A stretch of 64,000 nt of DNA from positions 248,001 through 312,000 of the forward strand of contig CAWCFK010000015.1 of NCBI GenBank assembly GCA_963794685.1, in the 5' to 3' direction. A program made the translations under genes and the position numbers. The number at the start of each line of letters is the position of its first letter. Within the stretch, counting starts at the first letter, position 1. The stretch is from CAVTWH01 sp963794685 (lineage in GTDB: Bacteria > Actinomycetota > Actinomycetes > Mycobacteriales > Micromonosporaceae). Shown here in pieces: positions 45,062 through 54,719 of this stretch. The notes under the pieces were generated by a model. It made no database searches and was not told where the DNA came from. It was given only the letters and a program-made list of their open reading frames with translations.

Positions 45062-45088
45062 AACTGCAACAACTGAATTAACTGAAGC
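45062..45088. promoter_or_regulatory. Three 9-bp direct repeats upstream of the excisionase-like gene
   Basis: AACTG recurs at 45062, 45071 and 45080 with an exact 9-base period (AACTGCAAC, AACTGAATT, AACTGAAGC). The stretch is A/T-rich, lies 10 to 36 bases before the start codon, and would suit cooperative binding of the encoded protein. Confidence 0.45.
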
Positions 45089-45163
45089 AAGTGTAACCGC
45101 GACCTCGGCGGCGATCGGGCTGGGCTGCGGGGATGACGGGTGTACTCAGTAAGCTCGTTGGTC

Positions 45164-46253
<1,090 letters not shown>

Positions 46254-46298
46254 GACGCCGGAGACAGACTGCCCGTCGAGCTAACCGAAGGAGCGCAC

Positions 46299-46764
46299 GT
46301 GTCGTACGTCGTCGATTTCGAGAGCGTCTCCACCGCCGGTCTGGAGTCGTCACCGGTTGCCGAGGCCCTCGCCGGCCTGCGCGCCAACGAGGCCCGCTAC
46401 TTCAAGAACAAGTACGACCACGTCTTCACGGTCGAGCCGGCGTCGACGGGCGAAGGATGCGGTGGCCTACGTGCACCGCATCCTCCGGGAGGAGCGGGAC
46501 CTCGTCATCGGCTCCCGGCCGCTGGAGGCAACGTCCTTCGAGGTCGAGGGCGTCCGCTGGACCTACGTCTTCTACGAGTCGGGCCTGTCCATCAACGTGC
46601 TCTACACCCTCGAGGACGGCGGGAAGCGAGCCGTCGGGTTCAAGCTCTCGGACGGGATGGAGGTCCCGGACGAGCTCGCCGACCGCTTCAAGTTCGCCCG
46701 CCAGAGGTCCAAGCTTGCCGGCACCATCCGTGGCTCGTACTTCGTCATCAAGGGCGAGTACTGA
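46299..46764 (+). CDS. Conserved hypothetical protein, one-base insertion
   Basis: GTG at 46299 (GGAG 11-14 bases upstream) starts SYVVDFESVSTAGLESSPVAEALAGLRANEARYFKNKYDHVFTVEPAS in parts; after an extra G near 46449 the frame continues AKDAVAYVHRILREERDLVIGSRPLEATSFEVEGVRW to GSYFVIKGEY. Joined, the product is about 154 residues, evenly conserved-looking with no membrane helix or signal. I do not recognise an established function. It follows ychF by 45 bases on the same strand and may share its transcript. Confidence 0.72.
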
Positions 46765-46975
46765 TGGTGCCGGTGGCCGCCGATGGCGGGCTTTGCAGCT
46801 CGTAGCACAAGATGTCCGTTCGACGACGCGACGTGGTGGAGTGCCGCTTCAAACGTCTGAGTCGACGGTGCCGGGCAAACCGCATCAAGCATGCAGACGC
46901 AGGTCCTTAACGCCCCGAACCGTGTAGACCGCGGAACGGGCCCGTGGCGTCGGAGCTGCCGCTAGCGTCGGTGGA

Positions 46976-47467
46976 ATGTCCGATGTTCAGGGCGGTTCGG
47001 CTGCCGAGTCGAGTGGACGGCCAGCGCGATTTCCGGTGAGTGTGGCAAGGCGCGGGCGCAGCTCTCCGTCGAGGCGTTGCGCGCTGCTGCTCGTGAGTGG
47101 GTGCGTAGCGCTTGCTTCGGTGACTGCATGTGCGGACCCTGCCGACAAGCCGACAAAGCCGGCGGTGACCCAGGCGCCGTCGTCCGCCACGCCGTCGTCC
47201 GCCACGCCGTCGTCCGCGGTGCCGCCTGCCCCTCAGACCACCGCTGCTGCTCCCACGCCGCCGGCCACCGAGCCGGCTCCCGCCACTCCGGAACCGCCGC
47301 CACCCGTGGAAACCACCACAGGTCCGGCCCAACACTCCGGCGTCATCAAAGGCGGTCAGTTCTGCAAGCAAGCCGAGGAGGGTTGGACCGGCCTCGACGC
47401 CAGTGGCGACGTGTGGGTCTGCCGCGACGTGAACCACGATGGTCATCCCCACTGGGTGAGGCCGTAG
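46976..47467 (+). CDS. Small secreted lipoprotein-like protein
   Basis: A 163-residue product with a basic N-terminus (SVARRGRSSPSRR), a hydrophobic signal (CALLLVSGCVALASVTAC) with lipobox SVTAC at about 48-52, a long Pro/Ala/Thr/Ser linker with PSSAT repeats, and a compact end GQFCKQAEEGWTGLDASGDVWVCRDVNHDGHPHW in which two Cys probably form a disulfide. Similar short C-terminal modules close many actinobacterial wall-associated proteins. Function unknown. The ribosome site is weak (GGTGGA). Confidence 0.7.
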   Translation: MSDVQGGSAAESSGRPARFPVSVARRGRSSPSRRCALLLVSGCVALASVTACADPADKPTKPAVTQAPSSATPSSATPSSAVPPAPQTTAAAPTPPATEPAPATPEPPPPVETTTGPAQHSGVIKGGQFCKQAEEGWTGLDASGDVWVCRDVNHDGHPHWVRP

Positions 47468-47546
47468 TCGATTGATGAGGTGACGGACGGAGGTGCTCGC
47501 GGAAACGGCATGCTTTGTACTTGCGGAACAGGGCATTCCGGGCGGA

Positions 47547-47589
47547 GATTTCGAACCCGCGTCCCGGGTCCCAACGGGCGCCCGAAATC
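47547..47589. other. Imperfect hairpin with tRNA T-arm-like text
   Basis: GATTTCG (47547-47553) pairs with CGAAATC (47583-47589) around a G/C-rich interior in the 261-base gap before the DUF2625 gene. The TTTCGAACCCGCG text resembles a T-arm but no acceptor or anticodon stem fits. No gene is otherwise seen in 47468-47728. Confidence 0.3.
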
Positions 47590-47728
47590 CTCGGCCACAG
47601 ACGACCGGATGCTGCCACGGACGACCAGTCCGCGAAGCCGCTGCAATGCATTGCAACACGTCGATGGAGTGTCTGCAGGTCAAGACTGGCGAGTGGACGC
47701 CCGGCCGCCGCCAGACGATCATGGCTGG

Positions 47729-48367
47729 ATGGCATTGGTTACGGGGGCTGAACCGACAGCCTGGGACGAAATATCCGCAGCGGTGGCCGAAGCGCCGTAC
47801 CCGGTCGAGGTGCTGCCGGTCGAGCCGGGGCTGGGAGAGCTGCGGCTGAGCGCGCTGGGTATCACCACCGGCTCGTGCCTCGGCGCGGTTGTCGCCCATA
47901 CAGGTGGTCTGCTGGTCGACCACGGTTGGTTGCGGGTACTCGGCGGTGGGCACGAGCAGCTGCCGGAGGTGGTACCGCCGCAGACCGCGGAGGCCGGGCT
48001 CACCATCGCATACGACGTGCTCGGCGGGCAGTTCTCCTGGCTTACGCCGGCCGGCGGTGGCACCCCGACCGTGCACTACTTCGGCCCCGACGACCTGACC
48101 TGGCAGGACCTGGACCTCGGCTACGCTGCCTGGCTGCACGCGATGCTCACCGGGGCGCTGACCAGGTTCTACGCCAGCCTGCGGTGGCCCGGCTGGGAGG
48201 CCGAGCTGGCTGCTGTCGCACCGGACCAGGGGATCAGCGCAGTGCCGCCGCCGTTCACCCGGGAGGGCAAGGATCTGGCCACGGTCTCCCGGAGGGTGGT
48301 CCCACTGGCGGAACTGGTCACCCTCTATCCGGACATCGCGCGGCAACTCGACGCCCGCGAACCCTGA
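47729..48367 (+). CDS. DUF2625 family protein
   Basis: The 212-residue product matches DUF2625: VEVLPVEPGLGELRLSALGITTGSCLGAVVAHTGGLLVDHGWLRVLGGGH, IAYDVLGGQFSW, VHYFGPDDLTWQDLDLGYAAWLHAML, TRFYASLRWPGWE and SRRVVPLAELV (in parts). These proteins are related to immunity or SMI1/KNR4-like folds; no toxin partner is visible here. The start is set at ATG 47729, which lines up with the usual N-terminus within a few residues; upstream in-frame codons extend to 47480 without support. The next genes lie on the other strand. Confidence 0.83.
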   Translation: MALVTGAEPTAWDEISAAVAEAPYPVEVLPVEPGLGELRLSALGITTGSCLGAVVAHTGGLLVDHGWLRVLGGGHEQLPEVVPPQTAEAGLTIAYDVLGGQFSWLTPAGGGTPTVHYFGPDDLTWQDLDLGYAAWLHAMLTGALTRFYASLRWPGWEAELAAVAPDQGISAVPPPFTREGKDLATVSRRVVPLAELVTLYPDIARQLDAREP

Positions 48368-48427
48368 CAACGAGTCCCTGACAGCCGGGCCCACGCAGGC
48401 GGGCATGGCGACCCGGCTGCCCGTGCC

Positions 48428-48487
48428 GGCGGCGACCGGATTGGCTACGTCGCTGTCGGCGGCGACCGGATCGGCTACGTCGCGGCC
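48428..48487 (+). repeat. 30-bp direct repeat, two copies
   Basis: CGGCGGCGACCGGAT(T/C)GGCTACGTCGC recurs at 48428 and 48458, nearly identical over 27 of 30 bases. The second copy overlaps the end of the muconolactone-isomerase-like gene (stop at 48475-48477), as with the repeat at 3979 that also overlaps a stop codon. Confidence 0.85.
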
Positions 48488-49070
48488 AGCCCCGGATCGC
48501 TCGGGTGCGGGGTCAGCGGCGTGGTCTCCACCGTCATCCAGGCGTCCAGGGGCAGTGACGTCAGGATCTCCTGCAGCTCGGCTGCGTCCCGGGCGCGCCA
48601 CAGACCCAGCGCCCGGGACGCGCCGGGCAGCCGCCAGAGCCGTAGAAGACGCCCCTGAGTGCCCAGCTCCGCCGCCCGCTTAGCCTCGCGCGCCTCGGCG
48701 TCGTGGACGACCCGTCCGGTGTCCCCTCGGGGAAGGCGACCGTGAAGGTGGTCAGGTACTCCGTCGCGCCCTGGCGGGGCGGCAGGTCGGGGTCGTTCGG
48801 GTGCGGTGCGAGCGGCGTGACTTCGTCGGTACGCCACACCCGTAGCGGCATCGATGCGAGTACCTGTTCGAGTTGGGCAGCGTCGTCGGCGGCGAACAGT
48901 CCCAACGAGCGCCACTCGCCGGGCGCCAGCGGCGGCCGCCACAGCCGCAGCAGGTGTCCCTGCGCGGCGAGTTCGGCCGAGTGTGCCGCTTCGCGGGCGC
49001 GGACGTCGGCGACGGCTTCGTCCGGCGTGCCGTCCGGAACGCGGGTGGTCATGGTGACGAGGTACTGCAT
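48475..49070 (-). CDS. Muconolactone-isomerase-like protein with two tandem domains, one-base deletion
   Basis: The product of about 198 residues has two copies of a ferredoxin-like domain of the muconolactone delta-isomerase/YCII type. Copy 1 runs MQYLVTMTTRVPDGTPDEAV to HPNDPDL; copy 2 runs EYLTTFTVAFPEGTPDG to HPSDPGLAAT. Each has REA(A/K)..AEL..QG.LLRLWR and the PL..W...E.TPL.PHP pattern. A missing base near 48712 shifts the second domain; joined, the span is one base short of a multiple of three. Enzymatic role unproven. The start is ATG at 49070 behind GGGGAG. Confidence 0.8.
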
Positions 49071-49202
49071 ATCGACGCGCTCCCCGGTCCGGCCGTGTCC
49101 TGCCTCTCCCGCATCCTCCCAGAACGACCGACCAGCGCGAGGCGCATGCCGGCAGTAGGCGCCGCCGGCCGCGAGACGCGTGCCGGCAGCGGGCGCCGTC
49201 GG

Positions 49203-49700
49203 CTAGGCGGGGTCGTTGCGGGACAGCTGGCGGTCGCGCAGGTCGGCGTGCATCTCCCAGGGGGCCTGGGGGAGTACCTGGCCGGTCTCCAGGAGCGACT
49301 TGAGGTTGGCGAAGACGGCCGGCCAGCCGGCCGAAACGGCCTCCCGGGCCGCGTCGTCGACCAGGTGTTCGTGGGTGACGGTGAGCCGGACGATGTCGTG
49401 GTACGGCTCCACCTCGAAGGTCACCGTGGCGGGCGGCTCGGCCGGCTGCCCCCCGGGTTCCTCGAAGGTCAGTACCAGCCGGGTCGGTGGCACCGCTTCG
49501 ACGACGGTTCCGACGACGTCCGCGATACCGGAGCCGTCGACCCGCCGGTGCTCCCAGGACGAGCCGGGCTGCCAGTCGGAGACGTTGCTGTGGCCCCAGT
49601 ACGCGGCGGTCAGGTCGGCGTCGGTGAGCGCCTGCCAGACCCGGGCCGGGGTGGCGTGGATGTAGGTGACGTAGACGTACGTCGGCTGTTGGGTGGTCAT
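49203..49700 (-). CDS. SRPBCC (AHSA1-like) domain protein
   Basis: A 165-residue START/AHSA1-type protein: YVYVTYIHATPARVWQALTDADLTAAYWGHSNVSDWQPGSSWEHRR, RLVLTFEE, VTFEVEPYHDIVRLTVTHEHL and GWPAVFANLKSLLETG (in parts). Such proteins form a hydrophobic cavity and are commonly paired with ArsR regulators. The ATG at 49700 overlaps the expected ArsR stop (TCATG on the plus strand), so the two are translationally coupled. Ligand unknown. Confidence 0.9.
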   Translation of the reverse strand: MTTQQPTYVYVTYIHATPARVWQALTDADLTAAYWGHSNVSDWQPGSSWEHRRVDGSGIADVVGTVVEAVPPTRLVLTFEEPGGQPAEPPATVTFEVEPYHDIVRLTVTHEHLVDDAAREAVSAGWPAVFANLKSLLETGQVLPQAPWEMHADLRDRQLSRNDPA

Positions 49701-50025
49701 GTCGTCGTCCTCTGCTCGGTGGCCTGATCGCGTCGAGTGCCGCCAGGCGGGGGTACTCGAACGGGGCGATCCAGCGTTGCCGGATGTCGTGCAGCGGGAC
49801 GGGATTGAGGTAGTGCAGCTTCTCCCGGCCCCGCCGGACGGTGCTGACGAGGTTGGCGTCCTCGAGGATCGCCAGGTGCTGGGTGGCCGACTGGCGGGCC
49901 ATGTCCAGGCCCGCGCAGAGCCGGCCGAGGGTCTGGCCGTTCTCCCGGCGCAGGCTGTCCAGCAGTCCCCGCCGGGTGGGGTCGGCGAGCGCCTTGAACA
50001 CCTTGTCGAGGTCGCCGTCCACCAA
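49697..50025 (-). CDS. ArsR/SmtB-family transcriptional regulator, one-base deletion near the C-terminus
   Basis: About 110 residues with a complete winged helix: DKVFKALADPTRRGLLDSLRRENGQTLGRLCAGLDMARQSATQHLAILEDANLV and RRGREKLHYLNPVPLHDI (in parts). No metal-binding Cys cluster is seen. As written the frame runs far beyond the gene; one missing base near 49725 would restore ALDAIKATEQRTTT and a stop that overlaps the SRPBCC start. The start is GTG 50022 or TTG 50025. A palindrome just upstream (50032-50051) is the likely operator for autoregulation. Confidence 0.85.
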
Positions 50026-50031
50026 CCCATT

Positions 50032-50051
50032 ATGCAGCCAAATCCCTGCAT
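50032..50051. promoter_or_regulatory. Inverted repeat ATGCAG-N8-CTGCAT upstream of arsR-like gene
   Basis: Six-base perfect arms (50032-50037, 50046-50051) lie seven bases before the TTG/GTG start region on the minus strand, the normal place for an ArsR operator overlapping the promoter. Confidence 0.5.
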
Positions 50052-50190
50052 GACGTCAAGTGACAGCTGGGATGTCCTGGCGAGCGGCACAACTGGGGCG
50101 GTTGAGAGTCGTGTGGTCGGGGTGGACGATGGCCGGGCGCTGTCGCTCCAGGGTTACGGGAAAGTTGCCCGACTCTCGTATTCTCGCTGC

Positions 50191-50772
50191 GTGCGGCGGT
50201 GGTGGCGGGAGCGTGGGCGAGCGATCGCGATGCGGATCGGGTGTGTCGGGTTCATTGTGGGCGGCGCTGTCGGCCTGCCGTGGTCCCTCTCGGTGATCGT
50301 GGACGGCGCCCGCGCCCACCTCGTCGGAGTACGCGGTGTCATGACGGTGAGTAGTTGTGAACGCGCGTCTACCGGGCGTTACAACCCGGCATACCGCAGT
50401 TGTACGGGTGACTTCCGGTCCGACGATCTGTCCGTGGTGATCACGCGGGTCACGTTGGCCGATGCCGATCACGACGCGGCGCACGAGCGGCTGGCGGTCG
50501 TCGTCAGTAGCCCGCACGCCGGGCGGGTGTGGCGGGCCGGCAACTGGCTGTGGTGGACGGATACGGGCATGTTGATCTTCGCTTCCAGCGTCGGCATCGC
50601 GGGCGGCATCGCCTACCTGCGGCTCGATCAGCGCAAGCGGCGGGCGGCACGGAAGGCCGCCGAGCATCCCGCTGTCCGCCCCGGCCGTGACCATGGCCGA
50701 CGGCGCAGGCCCCGTCCGGTGCCGAGGACGCACACCCGGCGACAACTGCCCGGCCAGGCGCGGGTTCCGTGA
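50191..50772 (+). CDS. Hypothetical membrane protein
   Basis: GTG at 50191 is the chosen start of a 193-residue frame; ATG at 50230 is an alternative. The product has an N-terminal helix (RIGCVGFIVGGAVGLPWSLSVIVDG), an extracellular part with two Cys (SSCERASTGRYNPAYRSCTGDFRSDD), a second helix (MLIFASSVGIAGGIAYL) and a basic tail (RKRRAARKAAEH). I do not recognise the family; the two-helix plan with an oxidised loop is common in actinobacteria. A perfect terminator follows the stop. Confidence 0.62.
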   Translation: MRRWWRERGRAIAMRIGCVGFIVGGAVGLPWSLSVIVDGARAHLVGVRGVMTVSSCERASTGRYNPAYRSCTGDFRSDDLSVVITRVTLADADHDAAHERLAVVVSSPHAGRVWRAGNWLWWTDTGMLIFASSVGIAGGIAYLRLDQRKRRAARKAAEHPAVRPGRDHGRRRRPRPVPRTHTRRQLPGQARVP

Positions 50773-50773
50773 A

Positions 50774-50808
50774 GCGGGCGCGGGCGCACGTGGGTGCGCC
50801 CGCGCCCG
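50774..50808. terminator. Perfect hairpin between convergent genes
   Basis: A 14-base stem, GGGCGCGGGCGCAC with GTGCGCCCGCGCCC, and a 4-base loop lie between the hypothetical membrane protein and the 5'-nucleotidase gene, overlapping no coding base of the latter. Confidence 0.85.
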
Positions 50809-50814
50809 TACCCG

Positions 50815-52584
50815 CTAGTTGATGAAGGTGATGCGATCGGCCGCCGGCGGGGCGATCGGTGCGGTGGGGCTGGAGTGGGCGGTCAGATATGCCGTGAAGG
50901 CGTCGATGTCCAACTCCCCGACCAGCGGGTCGGTGCCCTGGGTGAGGATGCCGAAGCCGTCCCCGCCACCGGCCAGGAAGTTGTTCACGGTGATCCGGTA
51001 GCTGGCCGCCTGGTCCAGCGGGGCACCGTTGACGGTGATCGAGGAGACCACGATCTTGTCGGCTCCGGTCTTGGACCTGTCGGTGGTGTACTTCAGCCCT
51101 GCCGAGATCTGCAGGACCTTCGGTGCGGCGGCGTTGGTACCGCTGTACTGCTGCTGGAGCAGCGTGACCAGCTGTGCCCCGGTGAGGGTCAGCGTGGTCA
51201 GGTAGTTGTTGAAGGGCTGCACGGCGAACGCGTCGCCGTAGGTGACCACGCCGTTGCCTTCGCCGCTGGCCGGCAGGTAGGCGAGGTCGGAGCGGATACC
51301 GCCGACGTTCATGATGGCCAGTACCGCGCCGCCGGTCGCGGCCGAGGAGGTCGCCTCCAACTGCGAGTCGGCGATCAGGTCACCCAGCGGTACCTCGGGA
51401 GCGGTGGATCCGCGGCCCAGAATGTCGGTCGAGATGTAGCCCACCGGCTTGTTCGCGATCGGGGCGATCAGCGTGGCGTACTTGCTGACCAGCGCGGTCT
51501 GCGTGGGGTCGGGGGTGACGTCGCGGGTGACGATGCGGTTCACGGCGGTGGCCGAGGAGCGGACCACGTCGTGCGACTTCTTGTCGATCTTGAAGTTGAT
51601 GTCGGTGAACAGTCGGCCGAACGAGGCGGCGCTGGTCACCAGGCGCGGGTTGCCGTTCGGGTCGGGGACATTGCACACGTACGACGTGTGCGAGTGCCCG
51701 CTGACGATGACGTCGATGCGCGGGTCGATGGCCTTGGCGACGTTGGCGAAGTCGCCGGTCAGGCCGGAGCCCGGACCGTTCGCGTTGCAGTCGAAGTTGT
51801 AGACCGGGCTGGTCGGGGTACCCCCGTCGTGGACCATCAGCACGATCGCCTTGACGCCCAGGGCGGAGAGCAGTCCCGCGTAGAAGTGGGCCGTCTCCAC
51901 CTCCTTCTTGAAGGTCAGCCCGGCCACGCCGCTGGCGGTGACGATGTCCGGGGTGCTCTCCAGGCCCAGGCCGATGAAGCCGACCGGCTGGCCACCGATG
52001 ATCTTGATCCAGAACGGCGGCAGCAACGGCAGGTGGGTACTGTCGTCGATCACGTTGGCGGCCAGGTACCGGAAGTCCGCCCCGGCGTACGGCGTGGTCG
52101 GGTCGTAGCAGCCGTCGTCGGCCCGGCAACCGCCGTACTGCAACCGCTTCAGCTCCGCCTTGCCCTCGTCGAACTCGTGGTTGCCCACGCTGGACAGGGC
52201 CAGGCCGAGGTTGTTCATGGCCAGGATGGTCGGCTCGTCGTGGAACGCGGCCGACGCCAGCGGGCTCGCTCCGACCAGGTCGCCCGCGGCCACCGTGATG
52301 GTGTTCGGGTGCCCCACCCGGGCGTTCTTGAGGTGCGTGGTCAGGTATGCCACCCCGCCGGCCGGTACCGCCACGGTGGCGCCGGTGGCATCCAGCGTGG
52401 TGATGGTGCCGGACGAGCCCGACGGGGGTTGCAGGTTGCCGTGGAAATCGTTGATCGCGAGTACCTGAATGTCCACAGTGGATGGCGCCTTGGCGGCGGC
52501 CGGATCGGCCATCGTCAGGATCAGTGCGGATGCCAGGCCGGCAGCCGCTATCGCCGTCAGCGACGCGCGCGGACGGAACTTCAT
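50815..52584 (-). CDS. Secreted 5'-nucleotidase / metallophosphatase
   Basis: A 589-residue protein with a signal peptide (LTAIAAAGLASALILTMADPAAA, cleavage after about residue 31). The metallophosphatase domain has INDFHGNL, AAGDLVGASPL, VGNHEFDEG, GLGLESTPD, VHDGG and VSGHSHTSYVC, with all metal ligands present. The 5'-nucleotidase C-terminal domain follows (GDLIADSQLEATSS, NVGGIRSDL, YGDAFAVQPFNN, RITVNNFLAGGGDGF). It should release phosphate from nucleotides outside the cell. Standing alone behind the acs terminator, its promoter region holds an inverted repeat (52625-52639). Confidence 0.94.
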   Translation of the reverse strand: MKFRPRASLTAIAAAGLASALILTMADPAAAKAPSTVDIQVLAINDFHGNLQPPSGSSGTITTLDATGATVAVPAGGVAYLTTHLKNARVGHPNTITVAAGDLVGASPLASAAFHDEPTILAMNNLGLALSSVGNHEFDEGKAELKRLQYGGCRADDGCYDPTTPYAGADFRYLAANVIDDSTHLPLLPPFWIKIIGGQPVGFIGLGLESTPDIVTASGVAGLTFKKEVETAHFYAGLLSALGVKAIVLMVHDGGTPTSPVYNFDCNANGPGSGLTGDFANVAKAIDPRIDVIVSGHSHTSYVCNVPDPNGNPRLVTSAASFGRLFTDINFKIDKKSHDVVRSSATAVNRIVTRDVTPDPTQTALVSKYATLIAPIANKPVGYISTDILGRGSTAPEVPLGDLIADSQLEATSSAATGGAVLAIMNVGGIRSDLAYLPASGEGNGVVTYGDAFAVQPFNNYLTTLTLTGAQLVTLLQQQYSGTNAAAPKVLQISAGLKYTTDRSKTGADKIVVSSITVNGAPLDQAASYRITVNNFLAGGGDGFGILTQGTDPLVGELDIDAFTAYLTAHSSPTAPIAPPAADRITFIN

Positions 52585-52624
52585 GGGTGCCTCCGGGGGG
52601 TACAGAGTTGGCTGTCGATCCCGA

Positions 52625-52639
52625 CTGAATCATGTTCAG
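52625..52639. promoter_or_regulatory. Inverted repeat CTGAA-N5-TTCAG upstream of the nucleotidase gene
   Basis: Five-base arms 41-55 bases upstream of the start in an A/T-richer patch. It does not match the GTTCACC direct repeats of PhoP boxes well, so phosphate control is possible but not supported. Confidence 0.3.
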
Positions 52640-52679
52640 CCGTACGGATAGCCAACATCCGATGTCCGCCGAGGGCAAC

Positions 52680-52716
52680 ATCAAGGGGCGCCCCGCCGGT
52701 GCGGAGCGCCCCTGAT
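52680..52716 (-). terminator. Terminator after acs
   Basis: ATCAAGGGGCGC (52680-52691) pairs with GCGCCCCTGAT (52706-52716) with one bulge, 50 bases downstream of the acs stop on the minus strand. Confidence 0.75.
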
Positions 52717-52766
52717 ATGCGTACGTGTCCGGGTGGCTACCCAGCGCCACCGGACTGACTGGAGAC

Positions 52767-54719
52767 TCAGTCCTCGGACTTGCCCGACTGCATACCCGCC
52801 GAGATCAGATCCATCACCGCGGAGTCCTGCAGGGTGGTCACGTCACCGAGCGACCGGTTCTCCGCCACGTCCCGCAGCAGCCGCCGCATGATCTTCCCGG
52901 ACCGGGTCTTCGGCAGCTCGGCGACCAGCATGATCTGGCGCGGCTTGGCGATCGGCCCGAGCGACTGCGCGACGTGGTCACGCAACTCCTTGACCAGCGA
53001 GTCGTCCGGCACCACCGAGCCACGCAGGATGACGAACGCGACGATCGCCTGCCCGGTGGTCGGGTCGGTCGCGCCGACCACCGCGCTCTCCGCCACCTTC
53101 GGGTGGCTGACCAGCGCCGACTCCACCTCGGTCGTCGAGATGTTGTGGCCGGACACCAGCATCACGTCGTCGACCCGGCCGAGCAGCCACAGGTCGCCGT
53201 CGTCGTCGCGCTTGGCACCGTCACCGGCGAAGTACATGCCCTCGAAGCGCGACCAGTACGTCTCGATGAACCGCTGGTCGTCGCCCCAGATGGTGCGCAG
53301 CATGCTCGGCCACGGCTCGCGCAGCACCAGGTATCCGCCGCCGCCGTTGGGGACCGAGGTACCGGTGTCGTCCACCACGTCAGCCGAGATGCCGGGGAGT
53401 GGGCGCATTGCCGAGCCCGGCTTGGTGGCGGTCACGCCCGGCAGCGGGGAGATCATCATTGCCCCGGTCTCGGTCTGCCACCAGGTGTCCACGACGGGCG
53501 TGGTGCCGGCGCCGATGTTCTGCCGGTACCAGATCCAGGCCTCGGGGTTGATCGGCTCCCCGACGCTCCCCAGCAGCCGCAGGCTGGACAGGTCGTACCC
53601 GGCCGGGATGTCGTCGCCCCACTTCATCATGGTGCGGATCAGGGTGGGCGCGGTGTAGAGGATGGTGACGCCGTAGCGCTGCACGATGTCCCAGAACCGG
53701 CCCTTGTCCGGGGTGTCCGGGGTGCCCTCGTACATGATCTGGGTGGCCCCGTTGGCCAGCGGTCCGTAGACGATGTACGAGTGCCCGGTGACCCAGCCGA
53801 TGTCGGCGGTGCACCAGTACACATCGGTCTCCGGCTTGAGGTCGAAGACCGCCCAGTGGGTGTACGACGTCTGCGTCAGGTACCCGCCGGTGGTGTGCAG
53901 GATGCCCTTCGGCTTCGCGGTCGTGCCCGAGGTGTAGAGGATGAACAGCGGGTGCTCGGCGTCGAACGGCTGCGCCGTGTGCTCGGTACTGGCCTGCTCC
54001 ACGGTCTCGTGCCACCACAGGTCACGCCCGTCGGTCCAGTCCACCTCCTGCCCGGTCCGGCGGACCACCAGGACGTGCTCGACGCTCGGGCACCGCGCCG
54101 CGCTGGCGTCCACGGTCGGCTTGAGCGGGCTGGGGTTGCCGCGCCGGTACCCACCGTCTGCGGTGATCACCACCTTGGCGGTGGCGTCGGCGATCCGGCC
54201 GGACAGCGCGTCCACCGAGAAGCCGCCGAAGACCACGCTGTGGGTGGCTCCGATCCGGGCGCACGCCAGCATCGCCACCGCGGCCTCGGGGATCATCGGC
54301 AGGTAGATGGCGACCCGGTCGCCGGCCACCACGCCCAGGTCGGTCAGCGTGTTGGCGGCCTGGCAGACGCTCGCGTGCAGGTCGGCGTAGGTGATGGTGC
54401 GGGTGTCGCCCGGCTCGCCCTCCCAGTGGATCGCCACCCGGTCGCCGAGCCCGGCCTCCAGGTGCCGGTCCAGGCAGTTGTAGGCGATGTTCAGCTCGCC
54501 GCCGACGAACCACTTGGCGAACGGCGGGTTCGACCAGTCCAGCGTCTGGTCCCACTCCTTCGCCCAGCTCAGCCGGCGGGCCTGCTGCTCCCAGAAGGCC
54601 AGCGGGTCCTCGTCGGCCTGTCGGTAGGCGTCTGCCGTGACGTTGGCGGCGGCGGCCAGCTCGGCCGGGGGTTCGAACCGCCGGTTCTCCTTGAGGAGGT
54701 TCTCCAACGTTTCGCTCAT
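52767..54719 (-). CDS. acsA: Acetyl-CoA synthetase
   Basis: A 650-residue AMP-forming acetate-CoA ligase. AMP-binding motifs are present: YTSGTTAKPKGILHTTGGYL, GEPINPEAW, TWWQTETGAMM, YFAGDGAKRDDDGDLWLLGRVDDVMLVSGHNISTTEVE (in parts), and the C-terminal PKTRSGKIMRRLLR motif whose Lys is the usual acetylation switch site. The N-terminal PFAKWFVGGELNIAYNCLDRHL is typical. It activates acetate for the TCA cycle and, with pckG and glpX in this window, supports growth on acetate. The 282 bases upstream are non-coding and shared with a divergent Fic-like gene. Confidence 0.96.
   Translation of the reverse strand: MSETLENLLKENRRFEPPAELAAAANVTADAYRQADEDPLAFWEQQARRLSWAKEWDQTLDWSNPPFAKWFVGGELNIAYNCLDRHLEAGLGDRVAIHWEGEPGDTRTITYADLHASVCQAANTLTDLGVVAGDRVAIYLPMIPEAAVAMLACARIGATHSVVFGGFSVDALSGRIADATAKVVITADGGYRRGNPSPLKPTVDASAARCPSVEHVLVVRRTGQEVDWTDGRDLWWHETVEQASTEHTAQPFDAEHPLFILYTSGTTAKPKGILHTTGGYLTQTSYTHWAVFDLKPETDVYWCTADIGWVTGHSYIVYGPLANGATQIMYEGTPDTPDKGRFWDIVQRYGVTILYTAPTLIRTMMKWGDDIPAGYDLSSLRLLGSVGEPINPEAWIWYRQNIGAGTTPVVDTWWQTETGAMMISPLPGVTATKPGSAMRPLPGISADVVDDTGTSVPNGGGGYLVLREPWPSMLRTIWGDDQRFIETYWSRFEGMYFAGDGAKRDDDGDLWLLGRVDDVMLVSGHNISTTEVESALVSHPKVAESAVVGATDPTTGQAIVAFVILRGSVVPDDSLVKELRDHVAQSLGPIAKPRQIMLVAELPKTRSGKIMRRLLRDVAENRSLGDVTTLQDSAVMDLISAGMQSGKSED

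Noticed and set aside
47545..47575. Possible tRNA from TTCGAACCCGCG text
   Set aside because: No acceptor stem, D-arm or anticodon arm can be drawn on either strand.
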